In this document: one piece after another, positions 19,157 to 28,220 of the stretch
Position numbering within the stretch: the first letter of the stretch is position 1
Layout: the number at the start of each line of letters is the position of its first letter
NCBI RefSeq assembly: GCF_016123485.1
Contig: NZ_JADCKQ010000011.1
Location: 62,001-126,000, forward strand
DNA length: 64,000 bases
Reading direction: 5' to 3'
Origin: Halocynthiibacter styelae
GTDB taxonomy: Bacteria; Pseudomonadota; Alphaproteobacteria; Rhodobacterales; Rhodobacteraceae
The notes under the pieces: model-generated
Told to the model about the DNA's origin: nothing
Seen by the model: the letters and a program-made list of their open reading frames with translations, nothing else
Databases searched by the model: none
Program-made: the position numbers and the translations under genes

Positions 19157-19879
19157 TCAGTTCCAGGTGGTATAGCCCAGCACCAGAGAATAGGGCGAAC
19201 CACGGCGGATCTCGTTCACACGGAATTCCGAAATCCGCCCCTCGCTGGTACGCACACAAATCCAGGATCCGACATTCACGCGGCTCATCGGCAGGCGGTT
19301 GCTGCTGTACCCCGCAGAAGCACATCCGTCTTTGCCACGACCGCGGTTACGGGCGTTTGAAATCTGCGCCCCATTGCGCGGTGTCATATAGCGTTCCGAC
19401 GCTGTCACTGCCTGCAGCCAGACATCGCCCCGGGCTGTGTCCAGACGTCCACTGTCCAGATCAATCACATAAGTGCCCGGCACCTCCACACCGCCTGTCG
19501 AATGCACCGGAGGCGTAGCCCGGACAACGGCGCGCCCCTGGCAGGCAAAACCGCGGTTGTTCGCGGTGCAATCTTCGCCTTCCGGTTCATAACGCTGAAT
19601 GGTCCCGGCCGCGCCATATTCACAGATCAGCGCATTCTGCCCGCCAATCCGCCCGACACGCGTGCCGCTTAACCGTTCCCCAATCGGGGTGGTCCACCAG
19701 TCAGACGGCAGCCGGTCCGTAATCGTCCGGTTCGCCCATTCCAGCGGGCAATCCATCGTATAGGCCTGGGCCCTCACAGGTTCCGCCGCCAGCACTGTCA
19801 AACCGGCCACAGTCGCCATGCCCAGAACCATTGCTTTCAGCGTGGTAAGTTTCCCAAAATGTAATCTCAACTTTGTCAT
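19157..19879 (-). CDS. Exported protein with C-terminal TSEGR/GYTTW domain, paralog 2
   Basis: 240 residues from the ATG at 19879, which has GAGGAA 6 bp upstream. The N-terminus has a long signal region (AMVLGMATVAGLTVLAAEPVRAQA), then a Cys-containing domain (TMDCPLEWANRTITDRLPSD, ALICEYGAAGTIQRYEPEGEDC, GFACQGRAVV). The C-terminal 110 residues (GTYVIDLDSGRL, RGDVWLQAVTASERYMTPRNGA, VGSWICVRTSEGRISEFRVNE, GSPYSLVLGYTTWN) match paralog 1. The middle ACQGxAVVRA resembles a second copy of a Cys-rich module. Function unknown. Confidence 0.78.
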   Translation of the reverse strand: MTKLRLHFGKLTTLKAMVLGMATVAGLTVLAAEPVRAQAYTMDCPLEWANRTITDRLPSDWWTTPIGERLSGTRVGRIGGQNALICEYGAAGTIQRYEPEGEDCTANNRGFACQGRAVVRATPPVHSTGGVEVPGTYVIDLDSGRLDTARGDVWLQAVTASERYMTPRNGAQISNARNRGRGKDGCASAGYSSNRLPMSRVNVGSWICVRTSEGRISEFRVNEIRRGSPYSLVLGYTTWN

Positions 19880-20075
19880 CTCAATTTCCTCTGCTAAATA
19901 GTGCGGATTATCCGCAAGTCCGGGATCAGAAAAATACATGCCCGGCGACCGCTCAATATCACTCTGATGTTATCATATATCAGGCCCGTTTTAAACATTT
20001 GTCCGCCGATGCCCCTTTGGCGAGACTTGATTTCCCCGGTGCTTCGCCGGACAATATCCGTCAGGAGGGCAGTTC

Positions 20076-20777
20076 ATGCCAAAATCAGAAAAAATCGCCA
20101 AACTGCCCGTTTCCGGCACTCAGGTCGTCACCATTGGAATCAGCCTGATTGTGCTGATCCTTCTGATTGTTGCGGTGGTTCTGTTCTATAACCTGCCCGA
20201 CGCCAACGCCTTCAACGCGCGTGTGGAACGGATCTTTGTGGAAAACACATCCCTGACCGATCCCGGCGATATCCGCTTTCTCGAAGTCCTTGCGCAATCC
20301 GGCACCGCCTTCCAGGAAACTCTGGGATCTTACCGCAGCGCCATCTTTGTGCTGCTCGTCTTCGCCACCGCCATGATGATCGCCGCCCTTGTGTTCCTCG
20401 TCACCATCGTCGCCCTGAACCGCCGCCTCTCTGCGGTGGAACGTGCCGGCATTCAGGTGTCATCCCTGATGATTTCCCGCGAAGAAAACACGGTTTATCT
20501 GAACAATATGGAATTCAAACTGACCGAGGCCGCGCTTGAAACCATCTCCGTCCTGGCCGAAGCCCGCATGGATGACGAAGTTCTGTCCGGCGCCGAAATC
20601 GAAGGCATGATTTCAGGCCGGTCCCCATCCGACTGTGAAGAAGCCGCCGGTGCCACCCGCATCAAACGCCTGCGCGACACGCTGGGTAATCAGATGGTCA
20701 GCGACCTGCTGGTCAAAAACATCGCCCGCCGTGGCTATATGCTGGCCATCGAAAAAGACGTGATCCGGATGGTGTAA
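20076..20777 (+). CDS. Membrane-anchored protein with C-terminal winged-helix domain
   Basis: 233 residues. Two membrane segments (VVTIGISLIVLILLIVAVVLF, about 17-38, and IFVLLVFATAMMIAALVFLVTIVA, about 89-112) bracket a roughly 45-residue loop that should face the periplasm. The C-terminal part (about 130-233) has strand-turn-strand VSSLMISREENTVYLNNMEFKLTEAALETISVLAEA, then KRLRDTLGNQMVSDLLVKNIARRGYML, resembling an OmpR/PhoB-type winged helix (FxLTxxEfxLLxxLa ... GxGYxL). The topology is ToxR-like but inverted, with DNA-binding domain last. It may be a one-component sensor; targets unknown. AGGAGG precedes the ATG. Confidence 0.75.
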   Translation: MPKSEKIAKLPVSGTQVVTIGISLIVLILLIVAVVLFYNLPDANAFNARVERIFVENTSLTDPGDIRFLEVLAQSGTAFQETLGSYRSAIFVLLVFATAMMIAALVFLVTIVALNRRLSAVERAGIQVSSLMISREENTVYLNNMEFKLTEAALETISVLAEARMDDEVLSGAEIEGMISGRSPSDCEEAAGATRIKRLRDTLGNQMVSDLLVKNIARRGYMLAIEKDVIRMV

Positions 20778-20815
20778 CCCCCTCTCGACGCCCTGCCAAA
20801 AACCTGAGGAACCCG

Positions 20816-21193
20816 ATGCGCATTCTAAATGTATACCCGCCTGCTATTGTGATCACACTTTGTACAGTGAACTCATCTCCAGCAGCGTGCTATGATGTCG
20901 CGTCACCCTCCTTCCCCCTTTCAATTGTTGAAATATGTCACGACACAGGGTGCTCCCAAGCCGTGTTGCAGCGAACATGTGGCAATATTCATTACTCCTC
21001 TGAAGAATATGATTCTGACGGCAATACATGGCTTTTCAGGGTCAAAACTAATGAAACACAACAAGAGTTCTCAATTGAGATCCCAACTTCTACTTCAGTT
21101 GCTCCAATGTACGCACGGCAAATATCTTGCACAGCAATAAGTGCCCCCACAGCGTGTCGCTTCATCAATAGCGTTCTTGTAGGCATCAATTGA
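20816..21193 (+). CDS. Putative exported protein, atypical composition
   Basis: 125 residues. GAGGAA lies 6 bp before the ATG. A hydrophobic leader (MRILNVYPPAIVITLCTVNSSPAAC) precedes a domain with about six Cys (EICHDTGCSQAVLQRTCGNIHY, ISCTAISAPTACRF), which suggests disulfides after export. It follows the membrane winged-helix gene by 38 bp and could be its co-transcribed partner. Base composition is more AT-rich than the neighbours, hinting at separate acquisition. No family recognised. Confidence 0.55.
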   Translation: MRILNVYPPAIVITLCTVNSSPAACYDVASPSFPLSIVEICHDTGCSQAVLQRTCGNIHYSSEEYDSDGNTWLFRVKTNETQQEFSIEIPTSTSVAPMYARQISCTAISAPTACRFINSVLVGIN

Positions 21194-21308
21194 TCTTGTA
21201 ACTCACTAGAGCCAGCTCTCATTTCTCAGCCACATAATTCAAACCATAGATTTCCGTGCTGACAGGCGCTAACAATGGTTTAACAGTTACAAAAGGCCTG
21301 CGTACCCA

Positions 21309-22352
21309 ATGACCTCCACACCTTCGGAACCGCCCAGACGCCCCCTGACTTTGCGTGATGTATCTGAGGCCTCCGGGGTCAGTGAAATGACGGTGTCCCG
21401 CGTGCTGCGCAATCGCGGCGATGTATCGGAACGCACCCGTGAAAAAGTCCGCGCTGCCGCCAAAGAACTGGGCTACGTGCCCAATAAGATCGCCGGGGCG
21501 CTTGCCTCGCAGCGCGTGAATCTTGTCGCCGTGATCATCCCGTCCATGTCCAATATGGTCTTCCCCGACGTCATGACCGGCATTACCGAAGTGCTGGATG
21601 GCAGCGGGCTGCAACCTGTTATCGGCATCACCGGCTATCGGCCGGAAAAGGAAGAACAGGTTCTGTATGAAATGCTGTCCTGGCGGCCTTCCGGCGTGAT
21701 CATTGCCGGTCTGGAACATACGGATGCGTCCCGCGCCATGATGCAGAACGCTGACATTCCCGTGGTCGAAATCATGGATGTGGATGGCAAGCCGATTGAT
21801 TCCATGGTCGGCATTTCCCACCGTCGCGCAGGCCGTGAAATGGCCAAGGCGATCATCAAAGCGGGTTACGAAAACATCGGCTTCCTTGGCACGAAAATGC
21901 CGCTGGATCACCGAGCGCGCAAACGGTTCGAAGGTTTCACAGAAGCGCTCGCCAAAGCGGGCCTGGAAATCCAGGATAAGGAATTCTACTCCGGTGGTTC
22001 GGCCCTAGCCAAAGGCCGCGAGATGACCGAAGCCATTCTGAAACGTTCCCCCGAACTGGATTTCCTCTACTATTCAAACGACATGATCGGCGCGGGCGGG
22101 CTTCTGCATTGCCTCAGCAAGGGCATCGACGTGCCCGGCCAGATCGGTCTTGCCGGGTTCAACGGCGTGGAACTGCTGCAGGGTCTGCCCGTACAGCTGG
22201 CCACCATGGACGCGGGACGTTCTGAAATCGGGCGCAAAGCTGCGGAAATCATCATTCGCCGCAATACGCCGGATCAGGATCACGCCCCGGAACGCCTGGA
22301 AATCTCCCCGGTTATTCAGTTTGGCGAAACACTGAAGCGCCGACGGAAATAA
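21309..22352 (+). CDS. LacI-family transcriptional regulator (GntR-gluconate type)
   Basis: 347 residues. The N-terminal HTH is LRDVSEASGVSEMTVSRVLRNRGDVSERTREKV (about 14-46) with the hinge LGYVPNKIAGALAS; the ligand domain has the periplasmic-binding-protein fold (VAVIIPSMSNMVFPDVMTGI, GVIIAGLEHTD, IGLAGFNGVELLQGL). It most resembles GntR-like gluconate repressors. It sits 38 bp upstream of the CocE/NonD hydrolase on the same strand; no sugar genes are adjacent, so its regulon is unclear and may include that hydrolase. Confidence 0.9.
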   Translation: MTSTPSEPPRRPLTLRDVSEASGVSEMTVSRVLRNRGDVSERTREKVRAAAKELGYVPNKIAGALASQRVNLVAVIIPSMSNMVFPDVMTGITEVLDGSGLQPVIGITGYRPEKEEQVLYEMLSWRPSGVIIAGLEHTDASRAMMQNADIPVVEIMDVDGKPIDSMVGISHRRAGREMAKAIIKAGYENIGFLGTKMPLDHRARKRFEGFTEALAKAGLEIQDKEFYSGGSALAKGREMTEAILKRSPELDFLYYSNDMIGAGGLLHCLSKGIDVPGQIGLAGFNGVELLQGLPVQLATMDAGRSEIGRKAAEIIIRRNTPDQDHAPERLEISPVIQFGETLKRRRK

Positions 22353-22390
22353 AGCACCGCAAATAAGACACTAATTCAGGGAATATCGCG

Positions 22391-24337
22391 ATGTCTCAGC
22401 CCCACAACGTCACCATTGATCGCGATATGGGCATTGCCCTGCCGGACGGCACGCGCCTGTCTGCCCAGGTCTGGATGCCCGATGGCCCCGGCCCCTTCCC
22501 CGCGATCCTGGAATATCTGCCCTACCGCAAATCCGACGGCACCGCCGCACGTGATCATGGTATGCATCTGGCCTTTGCACAGCAGGGCTATGTCAGCATC
22601 CGGGTGGATCGGCGCGGCACCGGCGACAGTGAGGGCAGCTTTGACGATGAGTATTCGGAAGAAGAACTGTCAGACGGCGAAGACATTATCGCCTGGATCG
22701 CGGACCAGACCTGGTGCAATGGCAATGTCGGCATTCAGGGCATCTCCTGGGGTGGCTTCAACGGGCTGCAACTGGCCGCCCGTCGCCCGCCTGCACTAAA
22801 GGCGGTGATCTCCATCGGCACCACCGTCAATCGCTACACCGATGACATCCACTACAAGGGCGGCATTCAGCTGTCTGAAAACATCGGCTGGGTGGCAACG
22901 GCGACCTCCTGGAATTCCATGCCGCCCGACCCCGCACTGATTGAAAACTGGCGCGAGATCTGGCTGAAACGTCTGGAAAACGCCCCGAACCTTGGCAAGA
23001 TCTGGACGGAACATAAGAACCGCGATGATTACTGGAAACATGGTTCCGTCTGCGAAGATTACAGCGTCATCACGACACCAACCCTGATCATGGGCGGTCA
23101 GCTGGATGGCTATCGCAACGCCATGTCCGAACTGGTTGAAAACGGGCCCGGTGTGGTCAAAGGCGTGCTTGGCCCCTGGAACCACAAATACCCGCATATT
23201 TCGACGATTTCCCCTGCAACAGACTATATTGGCGATGCGCTGAACTGGTGGGATCGCTGGCTGAAAGGCGTGGAAAACAGTGCCGAAAATGATCCGGCCT
23301 ACCGCGCCTATATCATGGACAGCTGCACGCCCGATCCCGCGCTGAAAGCCCGCCCCGGGCGCTGGGTGTCTGAGGCAGACTGGCCCTCAGACAATGTAAC
23401 CGTGCAAACCCACAAGCTCTGCGATGCGCCGCAAAAGATCACCACCGATCTGCTTTGCGGTCAGGGCTGCGGCGAATACTTCCCCTTCGGCTTTGGCCCC
23501 GGCGAATTGCCGGATGATCAGACCGCCGACAACGCCCGTTCGCTTTGCTTTGATGTGTCCGTCCCTGAAACCACCGACATCCTCGGCGCCTCCACTGTCA
23601 ACCTGACCATCGCCGCAGATCAACCCCGCGCGCAAGTGGTCGTCCGTCTTTGCGATGAACGCCCCGACGGCACATCCGCCCTGATCACCCTTGGCATGCT
23701 CAACCTGCGCCATCACCAGGGATCAGACACAATGCGCGATCTCACCCCCGGTGAGCCTGTAACAGTCTCTATTCCACTGGATCATAGCGCATACCGTCTG
23801 CCCGCCGGCCATAAGCTGCGCGTTGCCATTTCCCCCAGCTACTGGCCCTACGCCTGGCCTGAAGCCGCACCTGCGACGCTGACCGTTCACAAAGCCAGCC
23901 TTACGCTACCCTGCCGCAAAACCATCGCTGACAGCGATGAATGGCACTATGATACGCCTCGCCCGATGGAAGCCCGCGACATTCAGATGAACGAGATCGG
24001 GAAAGAGGAAAAACAGCGGAAAACAGACCCTATTACCGGGGAATCCACGCTTGTCATCCGATCCGGGCGCAATGAGGTGACGGATCAGATCAATGATTTG
24101 ACCACAGGATCAGAGATGTCAGAGATCTGGACTATTCACCCAGACAATCCCGCCTCTGCCCGCGTCGAAATCATCTGGCAACGCTGGCTGAAACGCGATG
24201 GTGTCACCGCCCACAGCCACCTGGTCACCCGACAGACCACTTCTGCGGATCACTTCCACATTGAACAGGACTTCACTGTTTCAGAGAACGGCGAACAGGT
24301 GTTTCAACGCATGACCAAAGACGATATCGCACGCTGA
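22391..24337 (+). CDS. CocE/NonD family hydrolase (X-Pro dipeptidyl-peptidase S15 type)
   Basis: 648 residues, alpha/beta hydrolase. N-terminal strands (IALPDGTRLSAQVWMPDG, YLPYRKSDGTAARDHGMH, VDRRGTGDSEG), nucleophile Ser in QGISWGGFNG (about residue 120), Asp in LIMGGQLDGYRN and His in LGPWNHKYPH. The C-terminal jelly-roll (from about residue 360) ends near KMLPC-type strands. Family members hydrolyse acyl esters or peptides such as cocaine esterase and glutaryl-7-ACA acylase; no signal peptide is seen. The substrate is not predictable. It probably shares a unit with the LacI regulator. Confidence 0.88.
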   Translation: MSQPHNVTIDRDMGIALPDGTRLSAQVWMPDGPGPFPAILEYLPYRKSDGTAARDHGMHLAFAQQGYVSIRVDRRGTGDSEGSFDDEYSEEELSDGEDIIAWIADQTWCNGNVGIQGISWGGFNGLQLAARRPPALKAVISIGTTVNRYTDDIHYKGGIQLSENIGWVATATSWNSMPPDPALIENWREIWLKRLENAPNLGKIWTEHKNRDDYWKHGSVCEDYSVITTPTLIMGGQLDGYRNAMSELVENGPGVVKGVLGPWNHKYPHISTISPATDYIGDALNWWDRWLKGVENSAENDPAYRAYIMDSCTPDPALKARPGRWVSEADWPSDNVTVQTHKLCDAPQKITTDLLCGQGCGEYFPFGFGPGELPDDQTADNARSLCFDVSVPETTDILGASTVNLTIAADQPRAQVVVRLCDERPDGTSALITLGMLNLRHHQGSDTMRDLTPGEPVTVSIPLDHSAYRLPAGHKLRVAISPSYWPYAWPEAAPATLTVHKASLTLPCRKTIADSDEWHYDTPRPMEARDIQMNEIGKEEKQRKTDPITGESTLVIRSGRNEVTDQINDLTTGSEMSEIWTIHPDNPASARVEIIWQRWLKRDGVTAHSHLVTRQTTSADHFHIEQDFTVSENGEQVFQRMTKDDIAR

Positions 24338-24367
24338 AACAGGGTCTGACACAGGGGAATTGGCCGA

Positions 24368-25378
24368 TCAGGCCACCCCAAGGTTCAGAAGCTGCAGCAG
24401 GGTCAGCACACCCACTGGCTTGCCGTCTTCCAGCACATAAGCAGCCGAAATCTTGTTCTTCTGCATCCGCGCCAGCGCACCCGCCGCCAGCATATCTTTG
24501 CTCAGGCAGATCGGATCAGCTGTCATAATCTCAGACGCTTTGGTTTCCCGCATCGCCGCCTGCATGCTGGTGTCAGAACTTTCCGCCAGATAGCGCCGCA
24601 GATCACCATCCGTGACAACCCCGATCAGATCGCCCGCATCATTCGTGATCCCGACGATGCCCAGGTTCTTCCCCCAGATGCCGGACACCACGTCAAACAC
24701 CACCTGATCCTGCCCAACCAATGGCATATCGTCGCCTTTCGACATGATCTCACCCACATCGGTCAGGGACGCGCCCAGCTTGCCGCCAGGATGGAAATCA
24801 AAGAAGGATTTCTCACTGAACCCACGCGCGCGCAGCAATGCCACCGCCAGCGCATCACCAATCGCCAGCTGCAACAGCGTCGATGTCGTCGGCGCAAGAT
24901 TATGCGGGCAGGCTTCGGGTGATTTCGGCAGGGCAATCGCCACATTCGCAGCCTTCGCCAGCGTGCTTTGCGCATTACCGGAAATAGAAATCAGCGGCAC
25001 CCGGAAACGGCGGCAGTAGGTGGCCAGATCGCCAAGTTCACGGGTTTCCCCGGACCAGGACAGCATCAGCACCACATCATCCTTTGTAATCATCCCCAGA
25101 TCGCCATGGCTGGCTTCCGCAGGATGCACAAAAAACGCAGGCGTGCCCGTTGATGCAAAAGTCGCCGCCAGCTTACAGCCGATATGCCCGCTTTTCCCCA
25201 TTCCGCTGACGATCAACCGGCCCTTCATCGCCAGAATAGTCTCTAACGCAGGCGTAAGCGCCTCTGTCAGGGCCTGATCTGGGGCATCAGGCGCAAGGTG
25301 ATCTTCCAGAACACGAATGCCGTGGCGAAAAGCTGTCAGCGCCTCGCGGATGTTCTCAATATGCCCGGTGTCACTCAT
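24368..25378 (-). CDS. kdsD: Arabinose-5-phosphate isomerase, KpsF/GutQ type
   Basis: Interconverts ribulose-5-P and arabinose-5-P, the first step to Kdo for LPS. The 336-residue protein has a SIS domain (about 40-175: GRLIVSGMGKSGHIGCKLAATFASTGTPAFFVHPAEA, LMLSWSGETREL, LISISGNAQSTLA, THNLAPTTSTLLQLAIGDALA-type segment) and two C-terminal CBS domains (GIVGITNDAGDLIGVVTDGDLRR, SAAYVLEDGKPVGVLTL). Length matches E. coli KdsD. It is 27 bp upstream-side neighbour of queG on the same strand. Confidence 0.93.
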   Translation of the reverse strand: MSDTGHIENIREALTAFRHGIRVLEDHLAPDAPDQALTEALTPALETILAMKGRLIVSGMGKSGHIGCKLAATFASTGTPAFFVHPAEASHGDLGMITKDDVVLMLSWSGETRELGDLATYCRRFRVPLISISGNAQSTLAKAANVAIALPKSPEACPHNLAPTTSTLLQLAIGDALAVALLRARGFSEKSFFDFHPGGKLGASLTDVGEIMSKGDDMPLVGQDQVVFDVVSGIWGKNLGIVGITNDAGDLIGVVTDGDLRRYLAESSDTSMQAAMRETKASEIMTADPICLSKDMLAAGALARMQKNKISAAYVLEDGKPVGVLTLLQLLNLGVA

Positions 25379-25405
25379 GTCGTCGCCCTCATGCTTTGCC
25401 CCTGC

Positions 25406-26455
25406 TTACCCGCCCGCGCCCGGCTGATCAAGCTGCGCCACCGCCCAGCGCGCCGCATCGGCGACAGTGGCATCGTCATCCTCAACCAGGCCCTGCGCCA
25501 CCGTCCGCAAATCTGCCCGCCCGGAATTGCCAATCGCATACAGCACATTGCGCACAAAGCGGTTCCGGCCCACGCGTTTGATCGGTGATCCCGAAAAGAA
25601 CGCCCGGAACCCGGCATCATCCAGCACAGCAAGTTCTGCCAGCTCAGGCCCCAGCAGCTCAGGCCGCGCATGATACCGCATCTCAGACGCATCCTGCGCG
25701 AATTTGTTCCAGGGACAGGCCGCCAGACAATCATCACAGCCATAAATCCGGTTGCCCAGCATCGGGCGCAATTCTTCATCCACCGGCCCGTGATGTTCAA
25801 TCGTCAGGTAAGAAATACAACGCCGCGCATCCAGTTGATAGGGCGCGGGAAAAGCCCCGGTCGGACAGACATCCAGACAAGCCCGGCAAGACCCGCAACT
25901 GTCCCGCCCCGCGTCATCCGGTTCAAGCTCAGCAGTTGTGAAAATCGCGCCCAGAAAAAACCAGCTGCCCAGTTCATGCCCAACAAGGTTGGTATGCTTC
26001 CCCTGCCAGCCCAGCCCGGCCGCAGCGCCCAGGGGCTTTTCCATCACCGGCGCCGTATCGACAAAAACCTTAATCTGCGTGTCCGGTTCCTGTTCAATCA
26101 GCCAGCGCCCGACACGTTTCAGACGTTTCTTCACAATGTCATGGTAATCGCGGTTCTGCGCATATACCGAAATCGCCGCCCGGTCTTTATGCTTCAGAAC
26201 CTCACGCGGGTCATGTTCAGGCGTGTACACCTCGGCCAGCATCACCACAGATTTTGCCTCAGGCCACAAGGTCTCCGGGCTGCCCCGCCAATGCATCCGC
26301 TCGGCCATCCAGGCCATCTGCCCGTGCCGTCCGGCATCAACATATTGCTGCAAGCGTTCCGCAATCTGTGGCACCGCATCCGGACGACAGACCCCCATCT
26401 GCGCAAAACCTGCCTCAATGGCATAATCCTGCAATCGCGCCTTCAACCCGTCCAT
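25406..26455 (-). CDS. queG: Epoxyqueuosine reductase
   Basis: Reduces epoxyqueuosine to queuosine in tRNA, the last step, using cobalamin and two [4Fe-4S] clusters. The 349-residue protein has [43 protein letters not shown] and [15 protein letters not shown] cluster motifs, and the C-terminal HEAT-like tail ([16 protein letters not shown]). Catalytic Asp lies in [22 protein letters not shown]. The start [17 protein letters not shown] is typical. It ends 28 bp before kdsD. Confidence 0.95.
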   Translation of the reverse strand: MDGLKARLQDYAIEAGFAQMGVCRPDAVPQIAERLQQYVDAGRHGQMAWMAERMHWRGSPETLWPEAKSVVMLAEVYTPEHDPREVLKHKDRAAISVYAQNRDYHDIVKKRLKRVGRWLIEQEPDTQIKVFVDTAPVMEKPLGAAAGLGWQGKHTNLVGHELGSWFFLGAIFTTAELEPDDAGRDSCGSCRACLDVCPTGAFPAPYQLDARRCISYLTIEHHGPVDEELRPMLGNRIYGCDDCLAACPWNKFAQDASEMRYHARPELLGPELAELAVLDDAGFRAFFSGSPIKRVGRNRFVRNVLYAIGNSGRADLRTVAQGLVEDDDATVADAARWAVAQLDQPGAGG

Positions 26456-26496
26456 TTTGTCTCTCCAAATATTCCCGGGGGGAATCCTGAAAGGAT

Positions 26497-26515
26497 GGGG
26501 GGCAGGCAGCCCCCC
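26497..26515. terminator. GC-rich hairpin after the GST gene
   Basis: GGGGGGC and GCCCCCC flank a 5-base loop, 16 bp beyond the GST stop and before queG on the same strand. No T tract follows, so it may attenuate rather than fully terminate. Confidence 0.45.
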
Positions 26516-26530
26516 TGTAGGGGCTGCGGC

Positions 26531-27196
26531 TTAAAAATCAAGGTCAGCATAATGCTGCGGGGGCGGGAAACCAGACACCTGATCGACCAGAATAGATCGG
26601 AACGCCGGGCGGGATTTAATCTTGGCGTACCAGTCTTTCACAGTGGGTGAACGGTTCCAGTCCACATCAGAAATATAGTCTAACGCAGAGAAATGCGCCG
26701 CCGCCGCGAAATCCGCAAGCGTCATAACATCCCCCGCCAGCCAGCGCCGCTGATCCAGTAGCCAGGCCATATAATCAATATGAAACTTGATCGCCTTCGC
26801 ACCCGCTTTCACATTGGTACTGTCAGGATAACCCGCCTTGGTGATCTTCTTGTTCACCCGCTCATACAGCAGCTTTGATGTCACCTCGTGGTGAAACTTA
26901 TCGTCAAACCAGGACACAAGCCGGCGCACCTCATAGCGTGCTTCTGGCGCCTGGGGCATCAGGGACGGCGTCGGGAACTGTTCTTCAATATATTCACAGA
27001 TCGCCGCACTTTCCGCGAGCAGTTTTCCGTCCATCTTCAGAACAGGTACTTTTCCGGCAGGGTTCCGGCGCATGAAATCAGCGTCACGTTCCCAGTAGCG
27101 TTCTTCCACCAGCTCAACCTCAAGCCTCTTTTCCGCAAGGCTCAGGCGAATCTTGCGACAGAAGGGGGAAAGGGGGGCGTGATAAAGACGGATCAT
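26531..27196 (-). CDS. Glutathione S-transferase family protein
   Basis: 221 residues. The thioredoxin-fold N-terminus reads IRLYHAPLSPFCRKIRLSLAEK, then GKVPVLKMDGKLLAESAAICEYIEEQFP, the glutathione-binding (VPxL, ES) pattern; the C-terminal helical domain has WLLDQRRWLAGDVMTLADFAAAAHFSALDYI, the N-capping box. Such proteins conjugate glutathione or reduce disulfides; the substrate is unknown. The gene is separated from mtgA by about 60 bp on the same strand. Confidence 0.9.
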   Translation of the reverse strand: MIRLYHAPLSPFCRKIRLSLAEKRLEVELVEERYWERDADFMRRNPAGKVPVLKMDGKLLAESAAICEYIEEQFPTPSLMPQAPEARYEVRRLVSWFDDKFHHEVTSKLLYERVNKKITKAGYPDSTNVKAGAKAIKFHIDYMAWLLDQRRWLAGDVMTLADFAAAAHFSALDYISDVDWNRSPTVKDWYAKIKSRPAFRSILVDQVSGFPPPQHYADLDF

Positions 27197-27253
27197 TTCG
27201 GTATTATGCTCTTTGAATGGTGTTCTTTTCTTTCGCCCGAAGTGTGCCTGAAA

Positions 27254-28066
27254 TCAAGGCGCAAAACAATCGGCGCGTCCATCTGCACGGATCAGATCCG
27301 CGCCACCTGCAACAGAAGACGCCCGCTGACGCTGCCAGTTGCCCGGCTGACTGGCCGACCGCCCCTTGGGATCTGGCAGAACTGTGGTTAGCCGCGCGGC
27401 CTGACGGGCGGACAGATCTCTGGCATTCACACCAAAATAATGCACGGCTGCGGCTTCTACACCAAAGACGCCTTCGTCGAACTCTGCCACATTCAGGTAC
27501 ACTTCCAGAATACGTTCTTTTGACCAGATAAGTTCAACCATCGGCGTCAGCATGGCCTCAAGCCCTTTGCGCAGCCAGCTGCGCCCTTGCCAGAGATAGA
27601 CATTCTTCACAACCTGCTGGCTGATCGTAGATCCACCCCGGCGCGCGCCACCAGACAAAGCATCACGAATCGCATCCGTGTCGAAGCCCCAGTGATTGCA
27701 GAAGTTCGCATCTTCCGCCGCCACAGCGGACCGGGCCATGACCGGGGCAATCTCATCCATACGCACCCATGCGTGATCCAGCTGCCCCAGGCGATGGGTT
27801 TCCGAAATCATGTAAGGGGTCATGCGGGGATTGATGACAAGATAGAACAAAGCCGCCAGCACATTGATCGCCAGAAGCGCGCCAAAGATCCGCACCGGCC
27901 AGCGCAACCAGCGCCAGATTTTTGACCAGCGGGAAGGCTGCGTCTTTTTGGTGGATTTGCGCGGCTTGCGCGTCGATTTGGACGAAGAAGGTTTCTTCGC
28001 CGTCGCCCGCTTTGCGCTGCTCTCCCCGGATTTACCAGTGGGTTTTTTTGTCGTTTTCTCTGTCAC
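27254..28066 (-). CDS. mtgA: Monofunctional biosynthetic peptidoglycan transglycosylase
   Basis: Polymerises lipid II glycan strands at the inner membrane. From the GTG at 28066 the protein has a Lys/Ser-rich cytosolic tail of about 45 residues, one membrane helix (IFGALLAINVLAALFYLVI) and the GT51 domain with catalytic Glu in SAVAAEDANFCNHWGFD, then GGSTISQQVVKNVYLWQGRSWLRKGLEA and ERILEVYLNVAEFDEGVFG. The frame extends to 28129, but nothing there is conserved; the start is moderately certain. Confidence 0.9.
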   Translation of the reverse strand: MTEKTTKKPTGKSGESSAKRATAKKPSSSKSTRKPRKSTKKTQPSRWSKIWRWLRWPVRIFGALLAINVLAALFYLVINPRMTPYMISETHRLGQLDHAWVRMDEIAPVMARSAVAAEDANFCNHWGFDTDAIRDALSGGARRGGSTISQQVVKNVYLWQGRSWLRKGLEAMLTPMVELIWSKERILEVYLNVAEFDEGVFGVEAAAVHYFGVNARDLSARQAARLTTVLPDPKGRSASQPGNWQRQRASSVAGGADLIRADGRADCFAP

Positions 28067-28146
28067 CTCTAAGCAATCCCATATGCAGGCGGGCAAGGTC
28101 AACCGGAAGCCTGTGACATAGCAAATCATCGCCAGGGTGCAGCCCG

Positions 28147-28217
28147 GAAACTTTCAAAGTTTCCGTCCCCTTTTCTTTGAAAGAAAAGGGCCGGCGCATC
28201 GCTGCAACCGGCCCTTT
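28147..28217 (-). terminator. Terminator downstream of gltB, with tandem hairpins
   Basis: AAAGGGCCGG (28185-28194) pairs with CCGGCCCTTT (28208-28217); on the minus strand this 10-bp stem follows the gltB stop and is trailed by CTTTTCTTTC. Two further palindromes, TTTTCTTTGAAAGAAAA and GAAACTTTCAAAGTTTC (28147-28163), lie immediately beyond. Confidence 0.75.
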
Positions 28218-28220
28218 GTT

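Noticed and set aside
25375..25800. Minus-strand frame overlapping queG and the kdsD start
   Set aside because: It is rich in Trp, Arg and Met in a pattern typical of an out-of-frame reading of a GC-rich gene; queG in the other frame has full family motifs.
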